Assembly (NCBI RefSeq): GCF_028532725.1
Contig: NZ_JAQKGU010000002.1
Coordinates: forward strand, 372,001 to 436,000
Source: Desulfovibrio sp. Fe33
Lineage (GTDB): Bacteria; Desulfobacterota; Desulfovibrionia; Desulfovibrionales; Desulfovibrionaceae
Direction of reading: 5' to 3'
DNA: 64,000 bases
A program made the translations under genes and the position numbers. Positions 1 to 8,171 of this stretch are shown piece after piece. Every line of letters starts with the position of its first letter. The first letter of the stretch is position 1. The notes below the pieces were generated by a model. That model was not told where the DNA came from. It made no database searches and worked only from the letters and a program-made list of their open reading frames with translations.

Positions 1-225
1 GCTCGAAGCGACCATGACGCTGTAGGCCCGCACCCGGGTAATGCCGGACGGGTGGCCGGACTGCGCGGCGCCGGTCATTTCGGACATGAGTTCCAAGGCC
101 TTGCCGTTGGCTGAGAGCAGGAGGCGAAAGTCCTCTGACTTGTTGAGGAATTTTTCGACCGATTCCCGCTCACCCTCGGCGTTGCCGTGGATGAAGTTGA
201 ACAGGGTCTTGAGCGCGGTCTTCAT
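1..225 (-). CDS. PEP/pyruvate-binding-type protein, N-terminal fragment (cut by window edge)
   Basis: Only the first 75 codons are inside the window; the frame is open to base 1. The start is ATG at 223-225, preceded on the minus strand by GGAGG. The visible helical segment (around residues 28-75, with LLLSANGKALELMSEM) resembles the N-terminal helical segment of the PEP/pyruvate-binding protein at 30470-32923, which has LLAHDAVALELIADL at the equivalent place. As at that second locus, a stand-alone receiver gene lies directly upstream. From this I infer a pyruvate-phosphate-dikinase-like regulator or enzyme. No catalytic domain is visible, so the assignment rests on the N-terminal resemblance and the shared neighbourhood. 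Confidence 0.5.
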   Translation of the reverse strand, partial: MKTALKTLFNFIHGNAEGERESVEKFLNKSEDFRLLLSANGKALELMSEMTGAAQSGHPSGITRVRAYSVMVASS

Positions 226-240
226 GGCGAACCTCCGGGG

Positions 241-624
241 CTACGGTTGGCCGCGATGGCGGGCGCGAACGGCGTCCAGCACCTTGAAATAGAGCTCGTC
301 GGTTCCCACCGGCTTGAGCAGGAAGTCGAATGCGCCCATGTCCATGCCCTCGATGAGCGCGCGGGAGTCCGCGTGGCCGGTCAGGATGATGACCGGCAGT
401 TCCGGTTCGATGGCCTTGATCCGTCTCAGGGTCTCGAGCCCGTTCATTCCGGGCATCATGACGTCGAGAATGACCACATCGAATTCGTCCTCGCGGATCT
501 TGTCGATGGCCTCCTGGCCGCTGGTGGCCGAGGTGATCTCGACGTTTCGGCGTACGAAGCGGCGCGCATAGGCGTTCAGGAAATCCGTTTCGTCGTCGAC
601 CAGAAGCAGGCGTATCTTCTTCAT
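241..624 (-). CDS. Stand-alone response regulator receiver
   Basis: This 127-residue protein is a single CheY-like receiver domain with no output domain. The acidic pocket is at residues 10-12 (DDE), the phospho-acceptor is Asp54 in VILDVMMPG, the conserved Thr is in LTGHAD, and the Lys is in FLLKP. A CCGGAGG ribosome site precedes the ATG. It sits 15 bases upstream of the partial PEP/pyruvate-binding-type gene and is probably the penultimate visible gene of a leftward operon starting at 4762. It probably receives phosphate from a kinase encoded elsewhere, the nearest candidate being the Cache kinase at 8172-9848. The pairing is inferred. Confidence 0.9.
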   Translation of the reverse strand: MKKIRLLLVDDETDFLNAYARRFVRRNVEITSATSGQEAIDKIREDEFDVVILDVMMPGMNGLETLRRIKAIEPELPVIILTGHADSRALIEGMDMGAFDFLLKPVGTDELYFKVLDAVRARHRGQP

Positions 625-740
625 GACTATCCTCCGGTGTGAAGTCTCCCTTCCGGAGCCGGGGGCGGGGGCATGCCCCCGGCCGGATGGGGAGGGTAAG
701 GAATGTGTTCACGAGCGTTTCCGCTGCGTGGGGGGCATTC

Positions 741-1289
741 CTATTGGAACAATTGCTTCAGTTCGACGACCATGGGCGCGGCTGTCCAGAAGAAGAGGAG
801 CATTACCGTGGCGGTCAGGACGATAAGCAGGGCGGCCCTGAGCTTGCTCACCCCGGCCCCCTTGTGCAGGCCCACGCCGATGAGCACGGCGCGCACGGGC
901 TCCATGATGAAGGCCAGCCCCGGAATCCAGGAAATGACCATGACCGCTCCGCTGGCGTATGCGTAAATGTTGAAGATTCGGCCGAAGGGCAGGCGCTCCT
1001 GGCCGGTCATGCTGATGAGAATGAAGGTGATGACCGCTCCGAAGGCGGGCATGAGTATGGCGTTGGCCATCATTATTATTCCCATGGCCAGGGAGTTTTC
1101 AAAAAAGTAGGCCATGCTCACCGAGCAGTAGAACAGAGCCGATATCATCAGGAATATGAGCGCTCTGCGCGAGCCTGTTTCAGCCGCAGTCTGCTCGAAA
1201 TGACGCGCGGGCGACCGCATGACGTCCATCAAGGTTTCGAAATATTCCCGGATCCCCATCCTGGTGCTTATTTCGCGAGTCGCTTCCAT
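741..1289 (-). CDS. Yip1-like integral membrane protein
   Basis: This 182-residue protein begins with a short cytoplasmic stretch (YFETLMDVMRSPARHF), followed by about five hydrophobic segments from residue 43 to the end. The N-terminal motif and the layout resemble bacterial Yip1-family proteins, whose function is mostly unknown. A strong AGGGGG ribosome site precedes the ATG. It lies between the small membrane ORF at 1308-1457 and the receiver at 241-624 in the leftward operon, so it may be an accessory of the DASS transporter or of the signalling system. Neither role is shown by the sequence. Confidence 0.65.
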   Translation of the reverse strand: MEATREISTRMGIREYFETLMDVMRSPARHFEQTAAETGSRRALIFLMISALFYCSVSMAYFFENSLAMGIIMMANAILMPAFGAVITFILISMTGQERLPFGRIFNIYAYASGAVMVISWIPGLAFIMEPVRAVLIGVGLHKGAGVSKLRAALLIVLTATVMLLFFWTAAPMVVELKQLFQ

Positions 1290-1307
1290 GTTGTGCCCCC
1301 TAATCTG

Positions 1308-1457
1308 CTAGAAAATGTTCGTTGCGTATTCGACGATGCCCCATCCGAGCATGGCCAGGGTCATGATGAACAGGACGCGGCGTTCGGTCCGCTTGCTGAA
1401 ATAGGTCACGCCGCTTTCGTGGACGAATTTGCGTTCCTCGTTGTTCTGGTTCTGCAT
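1308..1457 (-). CDS. Small single-span membrane protein (49 aa)
   Basis: A 49-residue ORF starts with ATG at 1455-1457 after AAGGAGACC and ends at TAG (1308-1310). It has a charged N-terminal half (MQNQNNEERKF, then FSKRTERR) followed by one hydrophobic helix (VLFIMTLAMLGWGIVEYA). The good ribosome site and its position between the transporter and the Yip1-like gene support a real gene. A small subunit or chaperone of the neighbouring DASS symporter is a reasonable guess, but I recognise no family. Confidence 0.6.
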   Translation of the reverse strand: MQNQNNEERKFVHESGVTYFSKRTERRVLFIMTLAMLGWGIVEYATNIF

Positions 1458-1530
1458 GTTTGGTCTCCTTGGTTGATCGGCGGCCCGCCCGAGAGCGGGC
1501 CGCCGGGTTGTGGATTTCAGGTCAGGGTCG

Positions 1531-3381
1531 TCAGAACGATGGCAGACTGCCGAAGCCGAGACCCGTCCAGTATATTGCCGTGAGCAGGACGATCATGATG
1601 TTGGCGATGAACCACATGGGGACGCCCACGCGCAGGTAGTCCTTGGGCTCCAGGTATCCGGAGGCGTAGACGATGGCGTTGGGCGGCGTCCCGATGATGA
1701 GGCAGTAGGCGAAGGACGACGCCACTGCGGTCGCCATGGCCATGAACGGCAGGAAGGTGGTGCCGGGGTGCACGATGCTGGCCATGTTCAGGGTGATGGG
1801 ACCGACCGCGGCTGCTGCCGGGCCGTCGGCCATCAGGTTGGTCAGCACGGCGGTCAGGCCGTTGGAGGTCAGCATCAGCGGGATGCCCTGGCTCATGCCG
1901 AGCGGAGCCAGCATGTCGATGACGGACTGGGCCAGCCAGAATGCGGCGCCGGTCTTGTCCAGGGTGCGGCCGAAGATGATCGCGCCCGCGTACAGCCAGA
2001 CAACGCCCCAGTCGACCTTTTCCTGGTAGTCGCGCCAGTTGACCACGCCGGCCAGGAGATAGGCCACCGCGCCTGCGACCGCGATAACGCCGATGCCGAG
2101 ACGGATGGGGTAGATGCCCATGTTGTAGAATTCCTTCTCGGTGAACCATCCGAAGACCATGATGACGAAGATGACCATTGCCCAGATCTGGTTCTTGTTC
2201 CACTTGCCCATCTTGCTGATTTCGCCCTCAAGGTGATGCATGGCCGGAGCCAGAGAGCGAATGCGGGGCTTGAAGAGCATGTTGGTGGCGATCCAGGTGA
2301 TGGGGATCATGACGATGACGAAGGGCATGCAGTACAGGATCCACTGGGCGTAGCCGATGTCCATGCCGAACATGTCGGTCAGGTAGGTCATCATGATGAC
2401 GTTTCGTGCGCCGCCGGACGGAGCGCCGGGGCCGCCGATGTTACAGGCCATTGCGATGGTGATCATCAGCATCTTGGCCAATTCCTTGTCCTCGGGAATC
2501 TCATCGGTCAGGCTGTTCTGGTAGAGCAGCATACCGATGGGCAGGAACATGGCCGCCAGGGCGTGGTCGGAGATGAACGCCGCGAGTGGGGAGATGACGA
2601 CGAAGAAGATCAATGTGATCCAACGTACGTTGGGCACTGCGAGTTTCTTGAACATGAGCAGGCACATGCGCTTGTCCACGCCTGTCTTGACGAAGGCGGT
2701 CGCGAACATGAGCGAACCCATGATAAACCAACACGCGTCATCCCAGTACAGCCCTGCCACCTCGCTTCGCGAGACGACGCCGGTGAAGACCAGGATCAGG
2801 CCGATGCAGAACGCCACGCCCGGCAGCGGCATGCATTCGGTCATGAAGCAGAAGACGACGAACACGACCATTGCGATGGAGACCTTGATGTTCCAGGCTC
2901 CCTTGTCCGCGCTGGATTGATCCCGCTTGGACAGGTCCGCGTAGTCGAGCCCCTTCATGCGCTTGTCAAAGGCGCTTTTCATGATGATCAGGTACTTGTC
3001 CGCGGGCACGTTATCCTTGATGAATTCGTACGCGCGCTTGAAGTTGGCCTGGTCAACGGGGATCTTGTACTTCTTGGCCCACTTCTCGTCGCGCTTCATC
3101 AGGCGTTCCTTGGACAGGGCGCCCATGCGCATGTTCTGTTCCATCATGCGGGCGGTCAGGATTTCCCACTGCTCGCAATCGGAACTCTTTTTCTGGAAAA
3201 GTTCTCCGCACAGGAAGTCGGTCACGACCTTGGGGCCGACCGAATACTGCATACCAACGTCTTTCATGCCCTGGGGGGTCGGAAGAAGCAGGATTGCAGT
3301 GAAAAGTACCACCGGAATTATGAGCAGCTTCCAATTGACGAACTTGTCGTAACCGGTTGCTTTCTTCTTTGCTTGAGCCAT
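1531..3381 (-). CDS. DASS/SLC13-family anion symporter
   Basis: This 616-residue membrane protein belongs to the divalent anion:sodium symporter family, which imports sulfate, dicarboxylates or related anions. Family hallmarks are a GGPGAPSGGARN loop in the first half and GTPPNAIVYASGY near the C-terminus. I chose ATG 3379-3381 (MAQAKKK) because GAGG lies 7 bases upstream; a TTG 15 bases further upstream has no such support. The protein is longer than usual because about 110 mostly hydrophilic residues (about 45-165, rich in Lys and Asp) follow the first membrane span, probably forming an extracytoplasmic domain. In an operon with three receivers it may import, or sense through, a carboxylate or sulfur anion. 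The substrate cannot be read from the sequence. Confidence 0.88.
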   Translation of the reverse strand: MAQAKKKATGYDKFVNWKLLIIPVVLFTAILLLPTPQGMKDVGMQYSVGPKVVTDFLCGELFQKKSSDCEQWEILTARMMEQNMRMGALSKERLMKRDEKWAKKYKIPVDQANFKRAYEFIKDNVPADKYLIIMKSAFDKRMKGLDYADLSKRDQSSADKGAWNIKVSIAMVVFVVFCFMTECMPLPGVAFCIGLILVFTGVVSRSEVAGLYWDDACWFIMGSLMFATAFVKTGVDKRMCLLMFKKLAVPNVRWITLIFFVVISPLAAFISDHALAAMFLPIGMLLYQNSLTDEIPEDKELAKMLMITIAMACNIGGPGAPSGGARNVIMMTYLTDMFGMDIGYAQWILYCMPFVIVMIPITWIATNMLFKPRIRSLAPAMHHLEGEISKMGKWNKNQIWAMVIFVIMVFGWFTEKEFYNMGIYPIRLGIGVIAVAGAVAYLLAGVVNWRDYQEKVDWGVVWLYAGAIIFGRTLDKTGAAFWLAQSVIDMLAPLGMSQGIPLMLTSNGLTAVLTNLMADGPAAAAVGPITLNMASIVHPGTTFLPFMAMATAVASSFAYCLIIGTPPNAIVYASGYLEPKDYLRVGVPMWFIANIMIVLLTAIYWTGLGFGSLPSF

Positions 3382-3408
3382 GATGTAACCTCGCAATCTG
3401 GCTTCGGG

Positions 3409-4308
3409 TTAGCTGGACGAAATGATCTTGGCGATTTCGTAGAAGACTTCCTGCTCGCGGACGATGCCCACATCCTCTTTCCCCGCTCTGACGAGCATAC
3501 GCCGGGCCGGAAGGGTAATCATGGTGTTGGCCACTTCCATGAGGTTGGCGTCGGCGTCGATGACCGGGATGATGTCGGACATGATGTCGCGAACGGGATT
3601 GTTCATGATCTCCTTAACGCGCGAGGTGAACAGTCCCTGCCAGAACATGGTCGAATACTGCAGACTGTCGGCCATGGACGGTTTGGGGGCGGACAGGTAG
3701 CCCGGCCTGATGGCGTCCACGAGGTCGAGGGGACTGAGAATACCGGCCACGCTGCCGTCATGTTTGGTCACAACCACCGAGCGGTGGCCGGTGTCCATCA
3801 GGCGATCCGTAGCCATGAGGTGGCGCATGGATTTTTCCAAGGCCTTGATGGCGTCGCGGACGGTGCTGTCCAGCGGGATCTGCGTGTATTCGTCCAAGGG
3901 GATCATGATGCCCTTGGCCAGTTTCTCGACGTACGGTGCCTTGGTCGCGTAGTCGTATGCGTCCTGAATCTTGGTGCTCAGGAGATCCACGTCGCAGGGT
4001 TTGGCCAGGTAGTCGAAGGCCCCTGTGTCGAGGGCTTTCTTCGCTCCGGGCATGTCGCCGTGTCCGGTGAGCATAATCACGGGCAGATCCGGCATTCTCT
4101 TCTTGATGATCTTGAGTGTTTCGTGACCGTCCAGGCCGCCCATCTTGACGTCGAGAATGACGACGTCCGGCTTCGCATCCAGTTGCTCCAACGCCTCTTC
4201 CCCGCTGCCCGCGAGAATCGTCTCGTATCCTTTGCGGGCTAATATTTTCGCGGTGGTAGTCCGGAAGCGCTCCTCATCATCGACCATGAGGACCTTGATT
4301 TTAACCAT
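3409..4308 (-). CDS. Response regulator with C-terminal CBS-domain pair
   Basis: This 299-residue protein has a receiver at residues 1-120 (acidic DDEE at 10-13, phospho-acceptor Asp53 in VILDVKM, Lys in YLAKP). A CBS-type pair follows at about 130-295, seen as GILSPLDLVDAI in the first repeat and the DIMSD...PVIDADANLMEVA pattern in the second. CBS domains usually bind adenine nucleotides, so the output may combine phosphorylation with energy state. There is no DNA-binding domain. AAGGAGG lies ahead of the ATG. It lies between the first receiver gene and the DASS transporter, which could be a regulated target. Confidence 0.88.
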   Translation of the reverse strand: MVKIKVLMVDDEERFRTTTAKILARKGYETILAGSGEEALEQLDAKPDVVILDVKMGGLDGHETLKIIKKRMPDLPVIMLTGHGDMPGAKKALDTGAFDYLAKPCDVDLLSTKIQDAYDYATKAPYVEKLAKGIMIPLDEYTQIPLDSTVRDAIKALEKSMRHLMATDRLMDTGHRSVVVTKHDGSVAGILSPLDLVDAIRPGYLSAPKPSMADSLQYSTMFWQGLFTSRVKEIMNNPVRDIMSDIIPVIDADANLMEVANTMITLPARRMLVRAGKEDVGIVREQEVFYEIAKIISSS

Positions 4309-4327
4309 TACAACCTCCTTGAGTTAG

Positions 4328-4762
4328 CTAGCGCAGTTCACCCTGACCGGTGGCGTCAGCCATCCGGGCGGAGCGTATCTTCTGTTTTTGGAGAGTGACC
4401 TTCTCGAAGGCTTCTTCGGCCTTGCTGAGAAAGTCCTTCATGCTCACGGGCTTGATCAGGTAGTCCAAAGCCCCGAGCTTGAGACCTTCAACAGCGGTCT
4501 CCATGGTGGCATGGCCGGTGAGGATGATGACCTCACTGATGGGATAGTCCTTCTTGATGTGCTGCAACGTCTCCATGCCGTCCATTCCGGGCATCTTGAT
4601 GTCGAGAAAGATCACATGGGCCTCGTAGGACTTCAGCACCTCCAAGGCTTCGGTACCGGAGGTCGCGGTTCGCGCCTCGATGCCGAGCTTCTCGAAGAGT
4701 TTTTTCGTGGTGCTGAGCAGTCGCTCTTCATCGTCCACGAGCAGGATTTTCATCTGTTCCAT
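4328..4762 (-). CDS. Stand-alone response regulator, first gene of the leftward operon
   Basis: This 144-residue single receiver domain has DDEE at residues 10-13, phospho-acceptor Asp54 in FLDIKMPGMDG, Thr in LTGHA and Lys in YLIKP. A basic C-terminal tail of about 20 residues follows. It is the promoter-proximal gene of the leftward operon; its start lies about 40 bases downstream of the predicted sigma-54 transcription start. It ends 19 bases before the CBS-containing regulator. Like the other receivers here, it must act through a protein partner because there is no output domain. Confidence 0.9.
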   Translation of the reverse strand: MEQMKILLVDDEERLLSTTKKLFEKLGIEARTATSGTEALEVLKSYEAHVIFLDIKMPGMDGMETLQHIKKDYPISEVIILTGHATMETAVEGLKLGALDYLIKPVSMKDFLSKAEEAFEKVTLQKQKIRSARMADATGQGELR

Positions 4763-4812
4763 GATGTCACCGTTGGGTTGATCGGTTTATTCCGCAAAAG
4801 CTGTCCTAACCT

Positions 4813-4830
4813 AGCAACTCGTGTGCCAAG
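4813..4830 (-). promoter_or_regulatory. Sigma-54 promoter of the receiver/DASS operon
   Basis: On the minus strand the bases read TTGGCACACGAGTTGCT. GG and GC are separated by exactly ten bases, as required for the -24/-12 elements. Transcription would begin near 4800, shortly upstream of the receiver start at 4762. Confidence 0.75.
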
Positions 4831-5030
4831 CATAACATGCTTGTTTTTAAGTATATTTTTATGCAAAAATGTTTGCGCGATGATTTTGCCAGATAAGATT
4901 GCGCGCAAAATCGGGCTGAACGGTAAAAAGACGAGGGGCAGGGAGGAGTTGCGGGAAGACGGCTGAAAGCCTACAGCTTCCTGGGATTGCGGGGGAAAAC
5001 CATGCGGCGCCCTGCATTCTTCATGACGAG

Positions 5031-5047
5031 AGGCATGGATACTGCTA
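5031..5047 (+). promoter_or_regulatory. Weak sigma-54-like promoter
   Basis: AGGCATGGATACTGCTA has GG and GC at the correct ten-base separation and a GGCATG -24 box, but lacks the preferred T runs at -12. It lies about 55 bases before the chosen start of the 1001-residue protein. Confidence 0.35.
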
Positions 5048-5102
5048 GGATTTGTTACAGTTGTGTTACGATATTGGTCTTGGGGACCGAGGAGAAAATG
5101 AG

Positions 5103-8100
5103 ATGAAGCCCTCGTTATATTATGACAAAAATGACTATAAGCTACTGGAAATAGTAGAAAATGTTTTAAATAGGGGTGTGGACAGGGCGCAGTTCAAGAC
5201 CCTGCTTGAGCCATACCTTAAACCACATGGCATCAAGGAACTGGCAGCAGATAGGGGCTTGCGTATCGCCTATGCCATCATGCATTTGCTCGAATCCCTG
5301 AAGTCCGACCAGGCCTCGGAGCGGACCAAGGCGCTCATCGCCCTTCGGGACGAAACGCTGACCGCCGCCAAAGGGGGTATGCGCAACAACCGGGCGAGGG
5401 TATTGGTCCAGATCGGCAAAGAACTGGTTCGCGCAAAGGGCGACCGTTGCCGTCAATTGGCACTGGCGCACGATTTCAGAAGAGCCGCAGCCGGCAAGGT
5501 CGGTTTTCTGCGCGAGCAGTTGCGCCGTTACCATCTTCTCGAAATGCCCGAGGAGTGGAATCAGATAGCCTTCGACGACCGGGTGCATGACGCCAACAGC
5601 AAAGGGCGCAAATCCGCCACCCATTTGGTCATGGACGCCTGGATCAAAGGCATTCGCTACCTTACGGTTGTCTACTACGACTGCGTGGACCTGGCCGTTG
5701 CCAGGGAACTGCTTTCCTCGGCGGCTATCCTCGGCGTGAAGGTGCGCATCGGCATCGAATATCGCGCCCTGCATCGGGGCCGTTTCGTCAAGATAGTCTG
5801 GTGCCCGGGCGGATTGCGGGATGATTGCGACATTGAGGGATTGTTCCGTGTGGACGCCGTGCGCGAGCTCATGGAGCAGGGCAGGGAGGTCCGCTCCTCC
5901 CGGTCCGAATATGTGCGGGCCGTGGCCCAAGCCTTCAATGAGCGGCACCGCCAGTCCATATATAAGGAATTCGGGGTAATGCTCGCCCCGGTGGATTATG
6001 ACGCGATGGTCGCCGATCTGGGCGTGGAGGAGCCTTCCGTCCTGCACCTCGGCAATTACATCCACGCCAGGGCCATGCCTTTGTTCCAGGAGCGGGTGGC
6101 CGCCCTGCGCCAGGGGTATTCCGAGGCCGATTACGACGCCAAGGCGGCCATAGCCATGCAGGTCGAATCCCTGGACGCCCTGGATGTGGACACCATCGCG
6201 GCACGGTATCTTTCTCCCGAAGAAAACCGGGATATCCCCGATCCGGATGAGCCGAGACCCGAGGGTATGCCCGAGCTCCTTTCCCTGAGTCCGGCCGATT
6301 TGACCGCCCGTTTGCGCAATGCTGCGCATTCCAGCCACCTGACCCTGATTCTGGCGGATCTCGAATTGGAGGATGTCCTGGAAATCCTGTTCGAGTGCCG
6401 GGGCCGGATATCCCATCTCGAAATATTCAACACCAAGCACCTGGAACCCGGCCAGAATCGGCAGCGGATGCCATTCAGCCAGTTGCAGAAGGCGCTTAAC
6501 GAACAGAACGCCGTCAAGCTCAAGCATCTCATCCGGGAGTGCATGGATCATGTCCGCGAGATGGATGCGCCGGATCGCGACGACCGCCTGCGGTCGCTGG
6601 AAGACCTGCTGGAGCGCTTTTACCTGCTGCTTGAATTCTACAAGCGGTTTCCGCTGGGAACGAGCATCGGGTCCGGCTCCACGGGTCGTTCCACCCGGAC
6701 CCACGGCATGGGGTTTGCCGTGATCGAAACCCTGCCCCTGCGTGCGCAACGCGAGATCGACCGGATGCGCGCCGACCGCATCCCGATGCAGGGGGCCGTG
6801 GTCAAATCCAACGAGTACTTCATGCCCGGGCGGGGGCGGGGATTGTGGAACGCCATGGTTCGTCTGGCGGCGCAGTTTTCCCTTTTGCGGCGGTTGGTCT
6901 GCCGCACGTCGAGCGGGTGGCGGGTCGAAGGATACGCCGTGACCGAGGCGGAAGGGAGCAATGTGGTCGCGCTGGGCGGAAAGCGTTGCGAAGGCAATGG
7001 GTTGAGCCTGTTTGAGCCCGAGGACTATTGCAAGCGTCGTCCGTCACCCGGTCACCTGAACACCGGGCTCAAGAACGTGCTCAAGGTCCTGGCAGGATTC
7101 ATTCCGGCATTCCTGACCTTTTACCTGACCAAGGACTGGTGGGTGCTGGCCTATCTGGGCGGCGTTATCTGGTTTTCCATCACCGGCCTGCGCAACGTCA
7201 TTCAGTCGGTGCTCGGAGGCGGCGGATTCCGCCGATCGCCGTTCCTCGCCTGGAACGACTATGTCAACTGGGAGCGCATTTCGGAATCACTGCTTTATAC
7301 GGGTTTTTCCGTTCCGCTTCTGGACTGGTTGTGTAAATCCGTGGTCCTGGATCAGGGGTTGGGCGTGACGACAACCACCAACCCATTGCTTTTGTATACA
7401 ATCATGGCGCTGACCAATGGAGTGTACATTTCAAGCCACAATGTAATTCGGGGCCTTCCGAGGGAAGCCGCCGCAGCCAACTTCTTCCGCAGCATCCTGT
7501 CCATCCCAATCGCCATGCTGTTCAACATGGCGGCCGAGGGAATCCTGTTCCTGTCCGGGGTGGCCAATCCCATGGTCGAATTGCAACTCTGGGCGGCGGT
7601 CATCTCCAAGCTCGCCTCGGACTGCGTGGCCGGCGTCATCGAAGGTTTCGCGGACCGCAGGCGGAATATCGCCATGCGCCGCTGGGACTACTCCGAGAAG
7701 TTGCGGCAGGTTTTCGAGATATATTCGCGCCTGGAGATCGCCTTTCCGACCAGGGATATGCTTGGAATGCTCAACAGGCCTGCTGAATTCCTGGCTTTCT
7801 CCAAGGAATCCGGCTTTGATCGCGTACCCGAGGTCATCGCCAATGCCCTGGATCTGCTATACATCATGGCGTACAAGCCGCGCGCCCGCGAGGCCCTGCG
7901 CCAGGCCCTGGAGGCCATGTCCGAAGACGAACGGGCGGTGTTCCTGTCCTCGCAGCAGATTTTGCGCGAGGAGCAGGCCGTGTCCATGCTCTTCGTGGAC
8001 GGGCTGGTGGGGCGCAACTTCGCCAAGGGGCTTTCCTTCTATCTCATGCGTTATCCCGACTACTTGAAGCAGATCGAATTGATGACCGCCGAGGCCCGGG

Positions 8101-8108
8101 AAAAGTAG
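5103..8108 (+). CDS. Large protein of unknown function with C-terminal membrane region
   Basis: This 1001-residue protein is not one I recognise. ATG 5103 (MKPSLYYDK) is preferred to the upstream in-frame start because GAGGAG lies just ahead. About 650 residues are soluble and mostly helical. Around residues 175-235 the spacing KGIRYLTVVYYD...LLSSAAILGVKVRIGIEY is reminiscent of the PHP phosphoesterase fold, but the metal-binding histidines are absent, so any such domain would be non-catalytic. Residues about 655-845 contain several hydrophobic spans, and a soluble tail follows. It sits between the kinase and its likely receiver partners, so a structural or sensory role in the same membrane pathway is plausible but unproven. 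Confidence 0.6.
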   Translation: MKPSLYYDKNDYKLLEIVENVLNRGVDRAQFKTLLEPYLKPHGIKELAADRGLRIAYAIMHLLESLKSDQASERTKALIALRDETLTAAKGGMRNNRARVLVQIGKELVRAKGDRCRQLALAHDFRRAAAGKVGFLREQLRRYHLLEMPEEWNQIAFDDRVHDANSKGRKSATHLVMDAWIKGIRYLTVVYYDCVDLAVARELLSSAAILGVKVRIGIEYRALHRGRFVKIVWCPGGLRDDCDIEGLFRVDAVRELMEQGREVRSSRSEYVRAVAQAFNERHRQSIYKEFGVMLAPVDYDAMVADLGVEEPSVLHLGNYIHARAMPLFQERVAALRQGYSEADYDAKAAIAMQVESLDALDVDTIAARYLSPEENRDIPDPDEPRPEGMPELLSLSPADLTARLRNAAHSSHLTLILADLELEDVLEILFECRGRISHLEIFNTKHLEPGQNRQRMPFSQLQKALNEQNAVKLKHLIRECMDHVREMDAPDRDDRLRSLEDLLERFYLLLEFYKRFPLGTSIGSGSTGRSTRTHGMGFAVIETLPLRAQREIDRMRADRIPMQGAVVKSNEYFMPGRGRGLWNAMVRLAAQFSLLRRLVCRTSSGWRVEGYAVTEAEGSNVVALGGKRCEGNGLSLFEPEDYCKRRPSPGHLNTGLKNVLKVLAGFIPAFLTFYLTKDWWVLAYLGGVIWFSITGLRNVIQSVLGGGGFRRSPFLAWNDYVNWERISESLLYTGFSVPLLDWLCKSVVLDQGLGVTTTTNPLLLYTIMALTNGVYISSHNVIRGLPREAAAANFFRSILSIPIAMLFNMAAEGILFLSGVANPMVELQLWAAVISKLASDCVAGVIEGFADRRRNIAMRRWDYSEKLRQVFEIYSRLEIAFPTRDMLGMLNRPAEFLAFSKESGFDRVPEVIANALDLLYIMAYKPRAREALRQALEAMSEDERAVFLSSQQILREEQAVSMLFVDGLVGRNFAKGLSFYLMRYPDYLKQIELMTAEAREK

Positions 8109-8109
8109 A

Positions 8110-8139
8110 GAGGGGACGGGACCCAAGTCCCGTCCCCTC
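8110..8139. terminator. Hairpin between convergent genes
   Basis: A perfect 12-base-pair stem (GAGGGGACGGGA with its complement) and a six-base loop lie between the convergent 1001-aa gene and the Cache histidine kinase. The flanking T runs are weak on both sides. Confidence 0.6.
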
Positions 8140-8171
8140 ATTCGGTGATCCGTCCAGGTCGGAAGACGAAT

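Larger units (their letters stand above)
4763..5102. other. Divergent intergenic region
   Basis: These 340 bases between divergent genes contain the sigma-54 promoter for the leftward operon and a weaker sigma-54-like match for the rightward gene. Between about 4830 and 4890 the DNA is AT-rich, as is usual upstream of activator-dependent promoters. No small gene with a convincing ribosome site was seen. Confidence 0.6.

Noticed and set aside
1510..4242. 910-codon open frame on the plus strand
   Set aside because: It is antisense to the DASS transporter and the CBS-domain regulator, both well supported, and its His/Asp/Val-rich translation is typical of a GC-rich shadow frame.
5166..6749. 527-codon open frame on the minus strand
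   Set aside because: It is antisense to the 1001-residue protein; no recognisable domain, and the opposite strand has the better start signals.
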